Source of the DNA: Mesorhizobium sp. M2A.F.Ca.ET.046.03.2.1 | Lineage (GTDB): Bacteria; Pseudomonadota; Alphaproteobacteria; Rhizobiales; Rhizobiaceae | Reading direction: 5' to 3' | Length of the DNA stretch: 64,000 nt | Assembly (NCBI RefSeq): GCF_003952425.1 | Contig: NZ_CP034449.1 | Coordinates: 2,604,001-2,668,000, forward strand | Shown here: positions 7,962 through 16,633 of the stretch, in pieces | Position numbering within the stretch: the first letter of the stretch is position 1 | Layout: every line of letters starts with the position of its first letter | The notes under the pieces: model-generated | What the model saw: the letters and a program-made list of their open reading frames with translations, nothing else | What the model was told of the DNA's origin: nothing | Databases searched by the model: none | Position numbers and translations under genes: made by a program

Positions 7962-10900
7962 GCGATCTCGCCCACTCCCGCTTCGCCTCGCGCGAAACCG
8001 TCTTGGAAACGATCATGAAGCCCCTGTCATATGCCAGGCGCGGCGCGCGCTGGCTGATGGCGGCCGGTATCGCGGTCGCCATGATGCCGGCTCTGCCGGC
8101 TGTCGCCCAGGACCAGGCTCCGGCCACGACCAGCCAGGCCGCCAATCCGGCGTCACGCGGCATCAACGCGGAACTTGCGCGGATCGTGCCGTTCTTCACC
8201 AAGAAAGGCGGCCAGAGAAGCTGCGATACGGTCGAATATGTCCTGAGCTTCGGCATCCATGGCGACCCGCAGGATTTCGACCGGCCAAGCGTGGCGGCCT
8301 TGCTCAAGGCGACAAGGCTCGATTTCAGGGACCAGCTGCCGCACGGCCTGCAGATCGTCAGCGTCAATGTCGCCGGCGACGGCACCAGCGCCTCCGGCGG
8401 ACCGCTGCCGGCTGCTTCGATCAGCACGTCGGCGGGTCCGAACGACACGGCGAGCGTCTCCAATTTCCGCATCAGCGCTGCCAACCTCGATGGCGCGGGT
8501 GCTGCGAACGAACGCGTCATCACCTTCCGGATCACCGCCAAGATAGACCATGCGGCCTTCCCCGCACCGGCAACGGTCGACAACCAGGGAGAGATCAAGG
8601 TTTCGCTGCGAGGCGGGCCGGCAACGACCATCCCCTCGCAGGATCCGGACAAGCTAGACGACGGCGATTTCCTCACCGGGGTGAAAACCTCGATCAGGAT
8701 CGACCTGACCAAATGCAACCCGCCGCCTCCGCCTCCCGGCAAGGAATGCTTCAAGGTCGAGCGCGGCACTGTCGATTGCGTGCCCCGCGGCGGCGCCTTC
8801 GTCTACCACATGCCGGTCGGACCGGAGATGGGCGGCAAATGGGTGCAGGTGGCGACGACCACGCCCGGCATCAGCATCGTTCCCGACACGCAGAAAGTGC
8901 CGGTCGGCGGCGGCGTGCTGAACTGGAAGATCATCGGCGCCTCGCCCGGCGAGACCATCCACCTCATCGTCACCGGCATCGAGACCTATGCCGGGCCGAA
9001 GGCGGGCTGGGGGCTCTGCTGCACGCAGGTCATCGACATCGTCATCCCGCGTGATCTGAGATGCCCGCCGAAGGACAAGGAGCCGGACCTCAAGGTCGAG
9101 AAGCATGCCGACGTGCCGCGCTGCACGATGGCCGGCGGCTGCGACTTCACCATCACCGTCACCAATGTCGGCGACGCGCCCTATAACGGCAAGATCGTGC
9201 TCGACGAGGTGACGTTGCCGGCAGGCTCGGTGCTGACTTCAGGGCCGAATGCGCCCTGGGTCTGCGTGCCCGGCACGACGCCGATGACCTGCACCTATCC
9301 GGTAACGACGCTCAACCCCGGCGCCGCGGTCAACCTCAAGCTCGGTTTCAAGCCGGCGGGCGGCTGGCAGGGCGGCGCGTTGCGCAACTGCGCCGCCTAT
9401 GACTACCAGGCCAGCGGCAAGCCGCTGTTCGGCAGCCAGCAGAACGACCGCGGCTGCGCTTCGATCCCGATCTGCAGCCGTGGCGATCGCGATCCGCAGT
9501 GCAATCCGCCGGTCGAGAAGAAGGTCGACCTGATCCTGAAGAAGCGCGCCCGCACCCCGGTCTGCACGCCGGACGGCGTTTGCTCTTTCGTGATCGACAT
9601 CATCAACAACGGCACCGGCACCTATAACGGGCCGCTGACGGTGATCGACACCTATCCGGGCGGCGCGCCGACCTCGTCGACCTTCGGGCCGAGCCTGCCA
9701 TGGGCTTGCGGACCGAACGGGCCTGGACAGTTCCGCTGCGACAATGCCGGCATCGCGCTACCTCCGGGCGCCTCGACGCCGATCGTCGTCAAGGCGGTGA
9801 TGCCGGCAAACTACCGGCCGGACACGGTCGAGAACTGCGCCGAGGTGAAAGGCATTCCCGGCGAGGTCGACCTCGCCAATAACAAGGCCTGCGCGACCGA
9901 GCGCATCCGCCATCCGAATGGCGGTCAGCCCGGCCTGCGCATCACCAAGACATGCGGCGGCTCGCTGGCCGGTGCCGCGGCTGTTTCCTGCCGGATCACC
10001 GTCACTAATGCCGGCAGCGCGGCCCCAACTGGCCCGGTGCGGGTCAGCGATGCCGCCACGCTGGTGTCGGGCGGAGCGCCTGTCCAGATTCAAACCGTCA
10101 CCCCTGACGGTGCGGACTGGGCTTGCGGTCCGGTGCCTGCAAACACGCTGTCGTGTCAGATTCCCGGCGCCGTGATGACGCCCGGAACCAGCCGGCACTT
10201 GGACGTGACGGTGAGCGGCAATGGCGCGTTCGAGAACTGCGCGCGTGGCAGTTTTGGGCCGGCGCCGGGCGACGACATCGTCTACCCGATCGGTCAGCCC
10301 TGCGCGAAGGGCGGCGGCGCCTCCACCATCCGCGTCGAGAAGACCGGCGATGCCGAATGCCAGCCGGGAGAACCATGCTCGTTCGAGATCACCATCACGA
10401 ATGACGGGCCGAACCCCTTCTCGGGTCCAGTCCGCATCGGCGATGCGATCGGCGTGGAGGGTCTCGGCCGGCTGGAAGACGTTCCGATCACGTCGATCGA
10501 CCCACCCTTCGGCTGTTCGCCGGAGCCGACGACGCTGCCGGCATCCTGCATCGCCAATCTGACGCTGGGCGCCGGCGAAAGCCACAGCCACCACGTCACC
10601 GTGATCCTTCCCGAGGATGGGCGTCTTGCCGCTCTGCAGGGCACGGTCAGCGGACAGAACTGCGTCGGCGTGCTTCCTCCGAACACGCCGGTGCAAGGCG
10701 GCGGCGACGTGCTGTCGCGCGACCTGACCACCAACCAGGGCGATCGCGGCAAGGCTTATGCGTGCCATCCCTTCACCACCCGGCACGAGGTGAAGAACCA
10801 GTGCTTGTATGGACTGGTGATGAACTCGGCCGGCCGTTGCGTCTGCCCGGAGGGCACCACCTTCCGCAATGGCCAGTGTTCGGGCAGCGGGGGCACGTCC

Positions 10901-11713
10901 GGCGGAGGCACCAAGCTCCTGCCGCTGCCGCCACCGCCGCGCTGCGTCCTGCTGCAGGGCCAGATCCGGACGGCGGACGGACGTTGCGTCTGCCCGCGCG
11001 GCACCGATCTGGAGAACGGCAAATGCGTGCGGAGCGACATACCGGAAGAGTCGCAGTGCACGCTGCGTCCCGGCCAATACCGCGACGAGAACGGCAACTG
11101 CGTGTGCCGCCGCGGCGAGCTGGTCAACGGCGTTTGCCAGGTCGCTCCACCGAAGTGCACGATCCGTGGCGCGGTGCCGACATCGAACGGCTGCACCTGC
11201 CCGGACGGGACGCATCTCGACCGCGCGGCCAAGGCTTGCGTGCCTGACCGGCAGCCGCCTGCCCAGTGCCGCATCCGCGGCCAGGTGCGCAACGCCGATG
11301 GCGATTGCGTCTGCCCGAAGGGGACGGCGCTGAAGGGCAAGGCTTGCACGCCGATCAGGAAGCCGCAGACGTGCTCGATCCGCGGCCAGGTCCTCAACAA
11401 GCGCGGCGCCTGCGTGTGTCCGCGCGGCACCGAGGTGATAGAAGGCAGATGCGGCACGTTCGAAGACGCTGAATGCGCTCCGGGCTCGCAGATGATCGAC
11501 GGCATTTGCCAGCCGATTATCAGGCGGCGCTGCCCGGTCGGCACGACCGGACGGTATCCGGATTGCTTCCCGATCCGCCGGCAGCCGGGCCTGGGGATCA
11601 ATCCGAACCTGCTGCTCAACCCAAACATCCTGCAGCAGCTGGTGCCGCAGCGACAGCCGCGGCGTGTGCTGCAGGACCCGGCGGGCGCCAACATCCAGAA
11701 CTTCAAGCCGTAA
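7958..11713 (+). CDS. large secreted DUF11-repeat protein with Cys-rich CVCP modules
   Basis: A 1251-residue exported protein. A signal peptide ends near residue 51 (PAVAQ). Residues about 264-365 repeat the Cys domain of the upstream protein (CFKVERGTVDCVPRG ... LCCTQV). Four DUF11-type Ig-like repeats begin near residues 375, 523, 657 and 788, each with a VEK/ILK/ITK-type start and a later ENCA-type cysteine (for example FTITVTNVGDAPY, FEITITNDGPNPF). From about residue 943 to 1200 there are six short Cys modules built on CVCPxGT, then a Pro/Asn/Gln-rich tail. No enzyme motif or sortase/autotransporter anchor was seen. Structural or surface-interaction roles are plausible; the actual function is unknown. 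It is co-transcribed with the preceding gene. Confidence 0.8.
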   Translation: MSDLAHSRFASRETVLETIMKPLSYARRGARWLMAAGIAVAMMPALPAVAQDQAPATTSQAANPASRGINAELARIVPFFTKKGGQRSCDTVEYVLSFGIHGDPQDFDRPSVAALLKATRLDFRDQLPHGLQIVSVNVAGDGTSASGGPLPAASISTSAGPNDTASVSNFRISAANLDGAGAANERVITFRITAKIDHAAFPAPATVDNQGEIKVSLRGGPATTIPSQDPDKLDDGDFLTGVKTSIRIDLTKCNPPPPPPGKECFKVERGTVDCVPRGGAFVYHMPVGPEMGGKWVQVATTTPGISIVPDTQKVPVGGGVLNWKIIGASPGETIHLIVTGIETYAGPKAGWGLCCTQVIDIVIPRDLRCPPKDKEPDLKVEKHADVPRCTMAGGCDFTITVTNVGDAPYNGKIVLDEVTLPAGSVLTSGPNAPWVCVPGTTPMTCTYPVTTLNPGAAVNLKLGFKPAGGWQGGALRNCAAYDYQASGKPLFGSQQNDRGCASIPICSRGDRDPQCNPPVEKKVDLILKKRARTPVCTPDGVCSFVIDIINNGTGTYNGPLTVIDTYPGGAPTSSTFGPSLPWACGPNGPGQFRCDNAGIALPPGASTPIVVKAVMPANYRPDTVENCAEVKGIPGEVDLANNKACATERIRHPNGGQPGLRITKTCGGSLAGAAAVSCRITVTNAGSAAPTGPVRVSDAATLVSGGAPVQIQTVTPDGADWACGPVPANTLSCQIPGAVMTPGTSRHLDVTVSGNGAFENCARGSFGPAPGDDIVYPIGQPCAKGGGASTIRVEKTGDAECQPGEPCSFEITITNDGPNPFSGPVRIGDAIGVEGLGRLEDVPITSIDPPFGCSPEPTTLPASCIANLTLGAGESHSHHVTVILPEDGRLAALQGTVSGQNCVGVLPPNTPVQGGGDVLSRDLTTNQGDRGKAYACHPFTTRHEVKNQCLYGLVMNSAGRCVCPEGTTFRNGQCSGSGGTSGGGTKLLPLPPPPRCVLLQGQIRTADGRCVCPRGTDLENGKCVRSDIPEESQCTLRPGQYRDENGNCVCRRGELVNGVCQVAPPKCTIRGAVPTSNGCTCPDGTHLDRAAKACVPDRQPPAQCRIRGQVRNADGDCVCPKGTALKGKACTPIRKPQTCSIRGQVLNKRGACVCPRGTEVIEGRCGTFEDAECAPGSQMIDGICQPIIRRRCPVGTTGRYPDCFPIRRQPGLGINPNLLLNPNILQQLVPQRQPRRVLQDPAGANIQNFKP

Positions 11714-11732
11714 ACCAGGCGGCTGAAGACCA

Positions 11733-11765
11733 AGACCCGCCGGAGCGATCCGGCGGGTCTTTCTT
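11733..11765 (+). terminator. intrinsic terminator of the secreted-protein operon
   Basis: A perfect 11-base-pair stem (AGACCCGCCGG at 11733-11743 with CCGGCGGGTCT at 11750-11760), a 6-base loop AGCGAT, followed by TTCTT. It lies 20 bases after the stop of the DUF11 protein. Confidence 0.88.
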
Positions 11766-11890
11766 GTCCCGCGCTTCCCCTTTCGGCATCTTCCTCCTGT
11801 TAGCCGCATTTCCGCAACTCCAAGTGATTCCACTTGGGCGCAAAATGCTCTAGGCAATCCGAGATTTGCATCCGCAACAGAGGCCGCACC

Positions 11891-12568
11891 ATGAGCAAGA
11901 AGACCCTGATCGCACCGTCGGTGCTGGCATCGGATTTTTCGAAGCTGGGTGATGAGGTCGAGGCCGTCGCGGCGGCCGGCGCCGACTGGATCCATCTCGA
12001 CGTGATGGACGGCCATTTCGTGCCCAACATCACCTTCGGCCCGCCGGTGATCAAGGCGATCCGCAACCGCACCAAGGCCTTTTTCGACTGCCATCTGATG
12101 ATCGCGCCGGCCGATCCTTACCTGGCGGCTTTCGCCGAGGCCGGCTGCGACGGCATGACGGTGCATGCCGAGGCCGGGCCGCATCTCGACCGCTCGCTGC
12201 AGACCATCAAGAGCCTCGGCAAGAAAGCCGGCGTTTCGCTGAACCCGGCGACGCCGGAGACGGCGATCGAATATGTGCTCGACCGGCTCGACCTGATCCT
12301 GATCATGACCGTCAATCCGGGGTTCGGCGGGCAGGCCTTCATCCCGGCGATCGTCGACAAGGTGAGGCGGGTGAAGGCGCTGATCGGCAGCCGGCCGATC
12401 CATATCGAGATCGACGGCGGCGTCTCGGCCGAGACCGCGCCGCTGGTAACTGCGGCCGGCGCCAATGTGCTGGTGGCGGGCGCCGCCGTCTTCAAGGGCG
12501 GCAGCGTCGAAGCCTACAGGGCAAACATTGAAGCGATTCGCACGGCTGCCGACAAGGCTGCCAGTTAA
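11891..12568 (+). CDS. rpe: ribulose-phosphate 3-epimerase
   Basis: A 225-residue TIM-barrel enzyme interconverting ribulose 5-phosphate and xylulose 5-phosphate in the pentose phosphate pathway. Family signatures are all present: [10 protein letters not shown] at the N-terminus, [14 protein letters not shown] with the catalytic Asp and metal-binding His, DCHLMI, the phosphate-loop motif [10 protein letters not shown], and IEIDGGV. Start ATG 11891 gives the usual family length. It is flanked by the terminator on one side and the matR-like regulator on the other, so it appears to be a single-gene unit. A small inverted repeat (CCAAGTG/CACTTGG, 11820-11837) lies in its upstream region and may be promoter-related or a repeat fragment. 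Confidence 0.95.
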   Translation: MSKKTLIAPSVLASDFSKLGDEVEAVAAAGADWIHLDVMDGHFVPNITFGPPVIKAIRNRTKAFFDCHLMIAPADPYLAAFAEAGCDGMTVHAEAGPHLDRSLQTIKSLGKKAGVSLNPATPETAIEYVLDRLDLILIMTVNPGFGGQAFIPAIVDKVRRVKALIGSRPIHIEIDGGVSAETAPLVTAAGANVLVAGAAVFKGGSVEAYRANIEAIRTAADKAAS

Positions 12569-12827
12569 TATACAACCGGCCCGCCTCTCGCCCGAGTTCC
12601 AAAGCCGAAGCGCTCATTGAACGACTGTTCAGTATATATAACGCCGTGCAGGAATAGCGGTTTCTTTGTCGAGATTCTACTTCACACATTCAATAGACCA
12701 GCCGCCTTGTCTTAAAGTCGAATATCATCTACCGCTTGAGCCCACCTTGCCCGGCTGTATGATACATGTACGGGAAATTGCTTGACCGAGGGACCCTGAC
12801 AAAACTGGGCAAGCATTAGGAGTTCAT
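12569..12827 (+). promoter_or_regulatory. AT-rich regulatory region upstream of the matR-like gene
   Basis: Unusually AT-rich for this window. It holds two short perfect inverted repeats: TGAAC-GACT-GTTCA (12618-12631), followed at once by the TATA-rich GTATATATAA, and TGTAT-G-ATACA (12756-12766), followed by the palindrome TACATGTA. From memory, MatR of Rhizobium binds TTGTATACAA-like palindromes, so the second element is the better autoregulatory operator candidate. No gene is seen here. Confidence 0.45.
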
Positions 12828-13565
12828 TTGACACACGGAACTGCCGATGCGGGCGACGGCAAGGGCGCCAAGAGCACGCTGGCCAGTTCAGTATACCAAA
12901 AGCTCCGCGACGATCTTTTGCGCGGCGCGCTGGAGGCCGAGAGCAAGCTGCGTGTCGAATGGGTGGTTTCGCGCTACGGGGCGGGCGCCTCACCGGTGCG
13001 CGAGGCCCTCAACCGCCTTGCCGCCGAGGGCCTGCTCGGGCGGCATGACCAGCGCGGCTTCTTCCTCATGCCGGTCGGCGCCGCGGAACTGGAGGAATTG
13101 ACGCGGACGCGCTGCTGGATGGAGGAACGGGCACTGCGCGAATCCATTGCGCACCGCACGGCCGAATGGGAAGAACAGCTGGTGCTGGCCCTCCACCGCC
13201 TGGCCCGCGCCGAGTGTCGCCTGCCGGAGGATCCCTCGACCAACGATCCGGAATGGGAGAAGCTGCACCGCGCCTTTCATCGGGCGCTGATCGCGGCTTG
13301 CCGCTCGCACTGGCTGATCGGCTTCTGCGAACAGCTTTCCGACCAGGCTTCGCGTTACCGGCTGATCTCGCAAAACGGGCCGGGCATGGGCCGCGACGAT
13401 CTCGGCGAGCACCGCATCATCGCCGAGCGCACGCTGGATGGCGACGCCGACGGCGCCGTCGAGGCGCTTCTCAACCACTACCGCCTCACCGCCGCGATGT
13501 GCATGGAACGCTTCGCCCAGGGCTATGATCCGAGGGCCGGTATTGCCAAGGCGCGCCGCAGATAG
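12828..13565 (+). CDS. matR: GntR-family (FadR/FCD subfamily) regulator, MatR-like
   Basis: A 245-residue transcription factor with an N-terminal winged helix (SSVYQKLRDDLLRGAL, SPVREALNRLAAEGLL, RGFFLMPV) and an all-helical FCD effector domain (WMEERALRESIA, HRAFHRALIAAC, EHRIIAERTLDGDADGAVEAL). It starts with TTG at 12828, supported by AGGAG at 12819-12823. Its gene lies 107 bases upstream of matB on the same strand, as the malonate regulator matR does in Rhizobium malonate clusters, so malonate or malonyl-CoA control is inferred. The genes for malonyl-CoA decarboxylase (matA) and the transporter (matC) are not in this window. The regulator name is therefore less sure than the fold. Confidence 0.75.
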   Translation: MTHGTADAGDGKGAKSTLASSVYQKLRDDLLRGALEAESKLRVEWVVSRYGAGASPVREALNRLAAEGLLGRHDQRGFFLMPVGAAELEELTRTRCWMEERALRESIAHRTAEWEEQLVLALHRLARAECRLPEDPSTNDPEWEKLHRAFHRALIAACRSHWLIGFCEQLSDQASRYRLISQNGPGMGRDDLGEHRIIAERTLDGDADGAVEALLNHYRLTAAMCMERFAQGYDPRAGIAKARRR

Positions 13566-13672
13566 CGACGGAAACCCGCCCACGGTCTTTTTGCTCCGGC
13601 GGCCAAATCTGCTATTCGCTCAGGCGAGCGCGACGCATGTGCCATTCGGCGTCCGCGCCTGAGGAACCCTGC

Positions 13673-15190
13673 ATGACCAATCATCTGTTCGACGCGTTCC
13701 GTTCCCGCATGCCGGCTCCCGACCGACTGCTGATGGAGACGGATGACGGCCGTTCGATCAGCTATGGCGACATGCTGGCGAAGTCGGCGCAACTGGCGCA
13801 TGCGCTGGTGCAGGCCGGCGTCGAGCCGGGCGACCGCGTCGCGGTCCAGGTCGAGAAGAGCCCGGAGGCGGCGCTGCTCTATCTCGCCTCGTTGCGTGCC
13901 GGCGCGGTCTTCCTGCCGCTCAACACGGCCTACACGCTGCCCGAACTCGACTATTTCTTCCGCGACGCCGAGCCGAAGCTGATCGTGTGCGATCCGGACC
14001 GTCTTGCCGGCGTCGAGCCGCTTGCCGCGTCGATCGGCGCCACGATGCTCACGCTCGGCCGTGAGGGACAGGGAACGCTGGCCAGCCAGGCTTCGCGGCA
14101 GGCGACGCAGTTCAGCGACCTCGCGCGCGGGCCGGACGATCTTGCCGCCATCCTCTACACGTCGGGCACCACCGGCCGCTCCAAGGGCGCGATGCTTAGC
14201 CACGAGAACCTTGCCTCCAACGCCCGCGTGTTGGTCGAGCAGTGGCGCTTCGGCGCCGACGACGTGCTGATCCACGCGCTGCCAATCTTCCACACGCACG
14301 GCCTGTTCGTCGCCACCAACGTTATCCTGATGGCCGGCGCGACAATGTTGTTCGAGCAGAAATTCGACCCGGCGCGCATCCTGTCGCTGATGCCGCGCGC
14401 GACGGCCTTGATGGGCGTGCCGACCTTCTATGTGCGGCTGCTGCAGCAGGAGGGGCTGACGCGCGAGGCTGCGAAGACAATCCGGGTGTTCATCTCCGGC
14501 TCGGCGCCGCTGCTCGCCGAGACGCACAAGGCCTGGCGCGAGCGCACCGGCCACGCCATCCTCGAGCGCTACGGCATGACCGAGACCAACATGAACACGT
14601 CCAATCCCTATGACGGCGAGCGGCGCGCCGGAACGGTCGGCTTCCCCTTGCCCGGCGTCTCGCTGCGCATCGCCGATCGCGAGACGGCCAGGCCGCTCGC
14701 CCAGGGCGAGATCGGCATGATCGAGGTCAAGGGGCCGAACGTCTTTGCCGGCTATTGGCGCATGCCCGAGAAGACCAAGGCCGAGTTCCGCGACGACGGC
14801 TTCTTCATCACCGGCGACCTCGGCCTGATCGACGCCGACGGCTATGTCCACATCGTCGGACGCGGCAAGGACCTGATCATCTCCGGCGGCTACAATGTCT
14901 ATCCGAAGGAGATCGAGAGCGAGATCGACGCGCTCGACGGCGTCAGCGAAAGCGCGGTGATCGGCGTCGCCCATCCTGATTTCGGCGAGGGCGTCACCGC
15001 TGTCGTGGTGCGCAAGCTGGGATCGGTGATTGACGCCTCAGACATTGCCGGCGCTATTGCTAGCCGGCTGGCGAAATACAAGCATCCGAAGCAGGTGATC
15101 TTCGTCGACGAACTGCCGCGCAACACGATGGGCAAGGTGCAGAAGAACGTGCTGCGCGAGGCGTATAAGGATATCTACGTAGCGCGTTGA
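13673..15190 (+). CDS. matB: malonyl-CoA synthetase
   Basis: A 505-residue adenylate-forming ligase that makes malonyl-CoA from malonate, ATP and CoA. It follows rhizobial MatB closely along its whole length: VAVQVEKSPEA, LPLNTAYTLPELDYF, the P-loop LYTSGTTGRSKGAML near residue 161, ERYGMTETNMNTSNPY near residue 298, GRGKDLIISGGYNVYPKE, and the catalytic-Lys region PRNTMGKVQKN. Start ATG 13673 follows GAGGAACC. It sits directly behind the matR-like regulator but, unlike the classical matABC operon, there is no decarboxylase or carrier gene next to it, so malonyl-CoA may feed biosynthesis rather than malonate degradation. It ends at a repeat-filled convergent junction with nagA. Confidence 0.92.
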   Translation: MTNHLFDAFRSRMPAPDRLLMETDDGRSISYGDMLAKSAQLAHALVQAGVEPGDRVAVQVEKSPEAALLYLASLRAGAVFLPLNTAYTLPELDYFFRDAEPKLIVCDPDRLAGVEPLAASIGATMLTLGREGQGTLASQASRQATQFSDLARGPDDLAAILYTSGTTGRSKGAMLSHENLASNARVLVEQWRFGADDVLIHALPIFHTHGLFVATNVILMAGATMLFEQKFDPARILSLMPRATALMGVPTFYVRLLQQEGLTREAAKTIRVFISGSAPLLAETHKAWRERTGHAILERYGMTETNMNTSNPYDGERRAGTVGFPLPGVSLRIADRETARPLAQGEIGMIEVKGPNVFAGYWRMPEKTKAEFRDDGFFITGDLGLIDADGYVHIVGRGKDLIISGGYNVYPKEIESEIDALDGVSESAVIGVAHPDFGEGVTAVVVRKLGSVIDASDIAGAIASRLAKYKHPKQVIFVDELPRNTMGKVQKNVLREAYKDIYVAR

Positions 15191-15293
15191 GCCGGCTAAT
15201 TACTATCGAGCGGCGGGCCTCGGAGATTGGCCGAGGCGCCCATCGGGGTCGTCATCCTAGGAGCAAGGAGCAAAGCGACGCGCGCAGACCCTA

Positions 15294-15396
15294 GGATCCA
15301 TTCCGTAACGCTACCGCGCTGCTAACATGGCAGAATTCTGCACCGTTGCACTCTACATCACAGGTCACGGAATGGATCCTCGGGTCAAGCCCGAGG
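15294..15396. repeat. inverted-repeat intergenic element between matB and nagA
   Basis: Arms GGATCCATTCCGT (15294-15306) and ACGGAATGGATCC (15367-15379) are perfect over 13 bases. The right side continues into the hairpin CCTCGGG-TCAAG-CCCGAGG (15378-15396). Related GGATCC-TCGGG...CCCGAGGATG repeats are common in alphaproteobacterial genomes. The rest of the 280-base junction (15191-15472) holds no gene. The element may also help terminate the two convergent transcripts. Confidence 0.7.
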
Positions 15397-15472
15397 ATGG
15401 CGACGCGCTAAAGGCTTCGCACAATCGCGAACGTTTGCGTGGGTTTCCCGACTGACGATGGGATCGAGAGGC

Positions 15473-16633
15473 CTACGCTCCAAAAACCTTCTCGCCACCG
15501 ATCCAGACATTCTTGACATCCAGATCCTCCGACAGCCCAACAATGTCGGCAGCTGTCCCGTTGGCGAACCGCCCGAGCCGGTGCGGCTGGCCGATTGCCT
15601 CGGCGGGATAGAGCGAGGCCATGCGCAAGGCCTCGTCGAGATCGAGCCCGATGACGCGATGGACGAAGCGGATGGCGGAGATCATGTCCAGGTCGGCGCC
15701 GGCCAGCGTGCCGTCGGCGAGCCTGAGGCTCCCGTCCTTGCGGTAGATGGTGCGGCCGTTCAGCGTGAACGACGTCATGTCGGTGCCGATCGTCGCCATG
15801 GCGTCGGTGACCAGCACGATCTTGCCTGGCCCCTGCTTGCCGCGCAGCGCGAGGATCATCGTCGCCGGATTGACATGGATGCCGTCGGCGATGATGCCGG
15901 CATACAGACCACCGCTATCGATCGCAGCGCCCGCCAGGCCCGGCTCGCGGTTGCCGATCTGGCTCATGGCGTTGAAGAGATGCGTCACCACCGTGGCGCC
16001 GGCGGCGGCGTAGGCGCTGGCCGTCGCGTAATTTGTATCGCTATGGCCGAGGCTCACGATAACGCCGGCCTTGGCCAGCGCGGTGACACGGACCGGTTCG
16101 ACCGATTCCGGCGCGATCGTGGTGAGCAGCACCGGCAGGTCCTGGCGCGCGGCGATGAGCGCGGCCTGGTCGGCGTCGGTCATCGGCCGGATCAGCGCCG
16201 GATCATGCGCGCCCTTGCGGGCCAGGGAAAGATGCGGCCCTTCCAGATGCAGGCCGAGGAAGCCCGGCACCTTTTCCCGGGCCGCCTCGCCGCCCGCAGC
16301 GATGGCGGCGGCGGTAATCGCCGGCGTGTCGGTGATCAGCGTCACCAGCAGCGCCGTGGTGCCGAAAGGCGCATGCGCCCGGCAGATCGTCTCTATCGAG
16401 GCGACGTCGGGATGGTCGTTGAGCATGACGCCGCCGCCGCCATTGACCTGGATGTCGACGAAACCGGGCACCAGCAGGCCGCCGCCGGTCTCGACCACCG
16501 GAACGCCGGACGGAATGGCGCCGGCGGGCAGGATGGCCTCGACCAGGTCGCCCTTGACGACAAGGGCGGCGTTGTCATGCCAGTCGGCGCCGTCGAAGAT
16601 GCGGGCGCCGGTGAGCGCGAAACGGTTGCTCAT
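15473..16633 (-). CDS. nagA: N-acetylglucosamine-6-phosphate deacetylase
   Basis: A 386-residue amidohydrolase that removes acetate from GlcNAc-6-P. Signatures: PGFVDIQVNGGGG near the N-terminus, GLHLEGPHLS with the metal-binding Glu, SLGHSDT, VTHLFNAMSQ with a His ligand, and VTDAMATIG with the catalytic Asp. It is the last gene of a four-gene minus-strand operon and overlaps the SIS-domain gene by 4 bases. With that gene and the kinase it turns GlcNAc into GlcNAc-6-P, GlcN-6-P and then fructose-6-P. Confidence 0.95.
   Translation of the reverse strand: MSNRFALTGARIFDGADWHDNAALVVKGDLVEAILPAGAIPSGVPVVETGGGLLVPGFVDIQVNGGGGVMLNDHPDVASIETICRAHAPFGTTALLVTLITDTPAITAAAIAAGGEAAREKVPGFLGLHLEGPHLSLARKGAHDPALIRPMTDADQAALIAARQDLPVLLTTIAPESVEPVRVTALAKAGVIVSLGHSDTNYATASAYAAAGATVVTHLFNAMSQIGNREPGLAGAAIDSGGLYAGIIADGIHVNPATMILALRGKQGPGKIVLVTDAMATIGTDMTSFTLNGRTIYRKDGSLRLADGTLAGADLDMISAIRFVHRVIGLDLDEALRMASLYPAEAIGQPHRLGRFANGTAADIVGLSEDLDVKNVWIGGEKVFGA

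Noticed and set aside
10788..11560. Regular Cys-rich repeats considered as a CRISPR-like or minisatellite array
   Set aside because: The periodicity is at protein level (CVCP modules) with variable DNA; no identical direct repeats with spacers are present.
9758..12403. An 881-codon open frame on the minus strand opposite the DUF11 protein and rpe
   Set aside because: It covers two well-supported plus-strand genes and a terminator; its composition (His/Arg/Asp/Ala-rich) is that of an antisense shadow in high-GC DNA.
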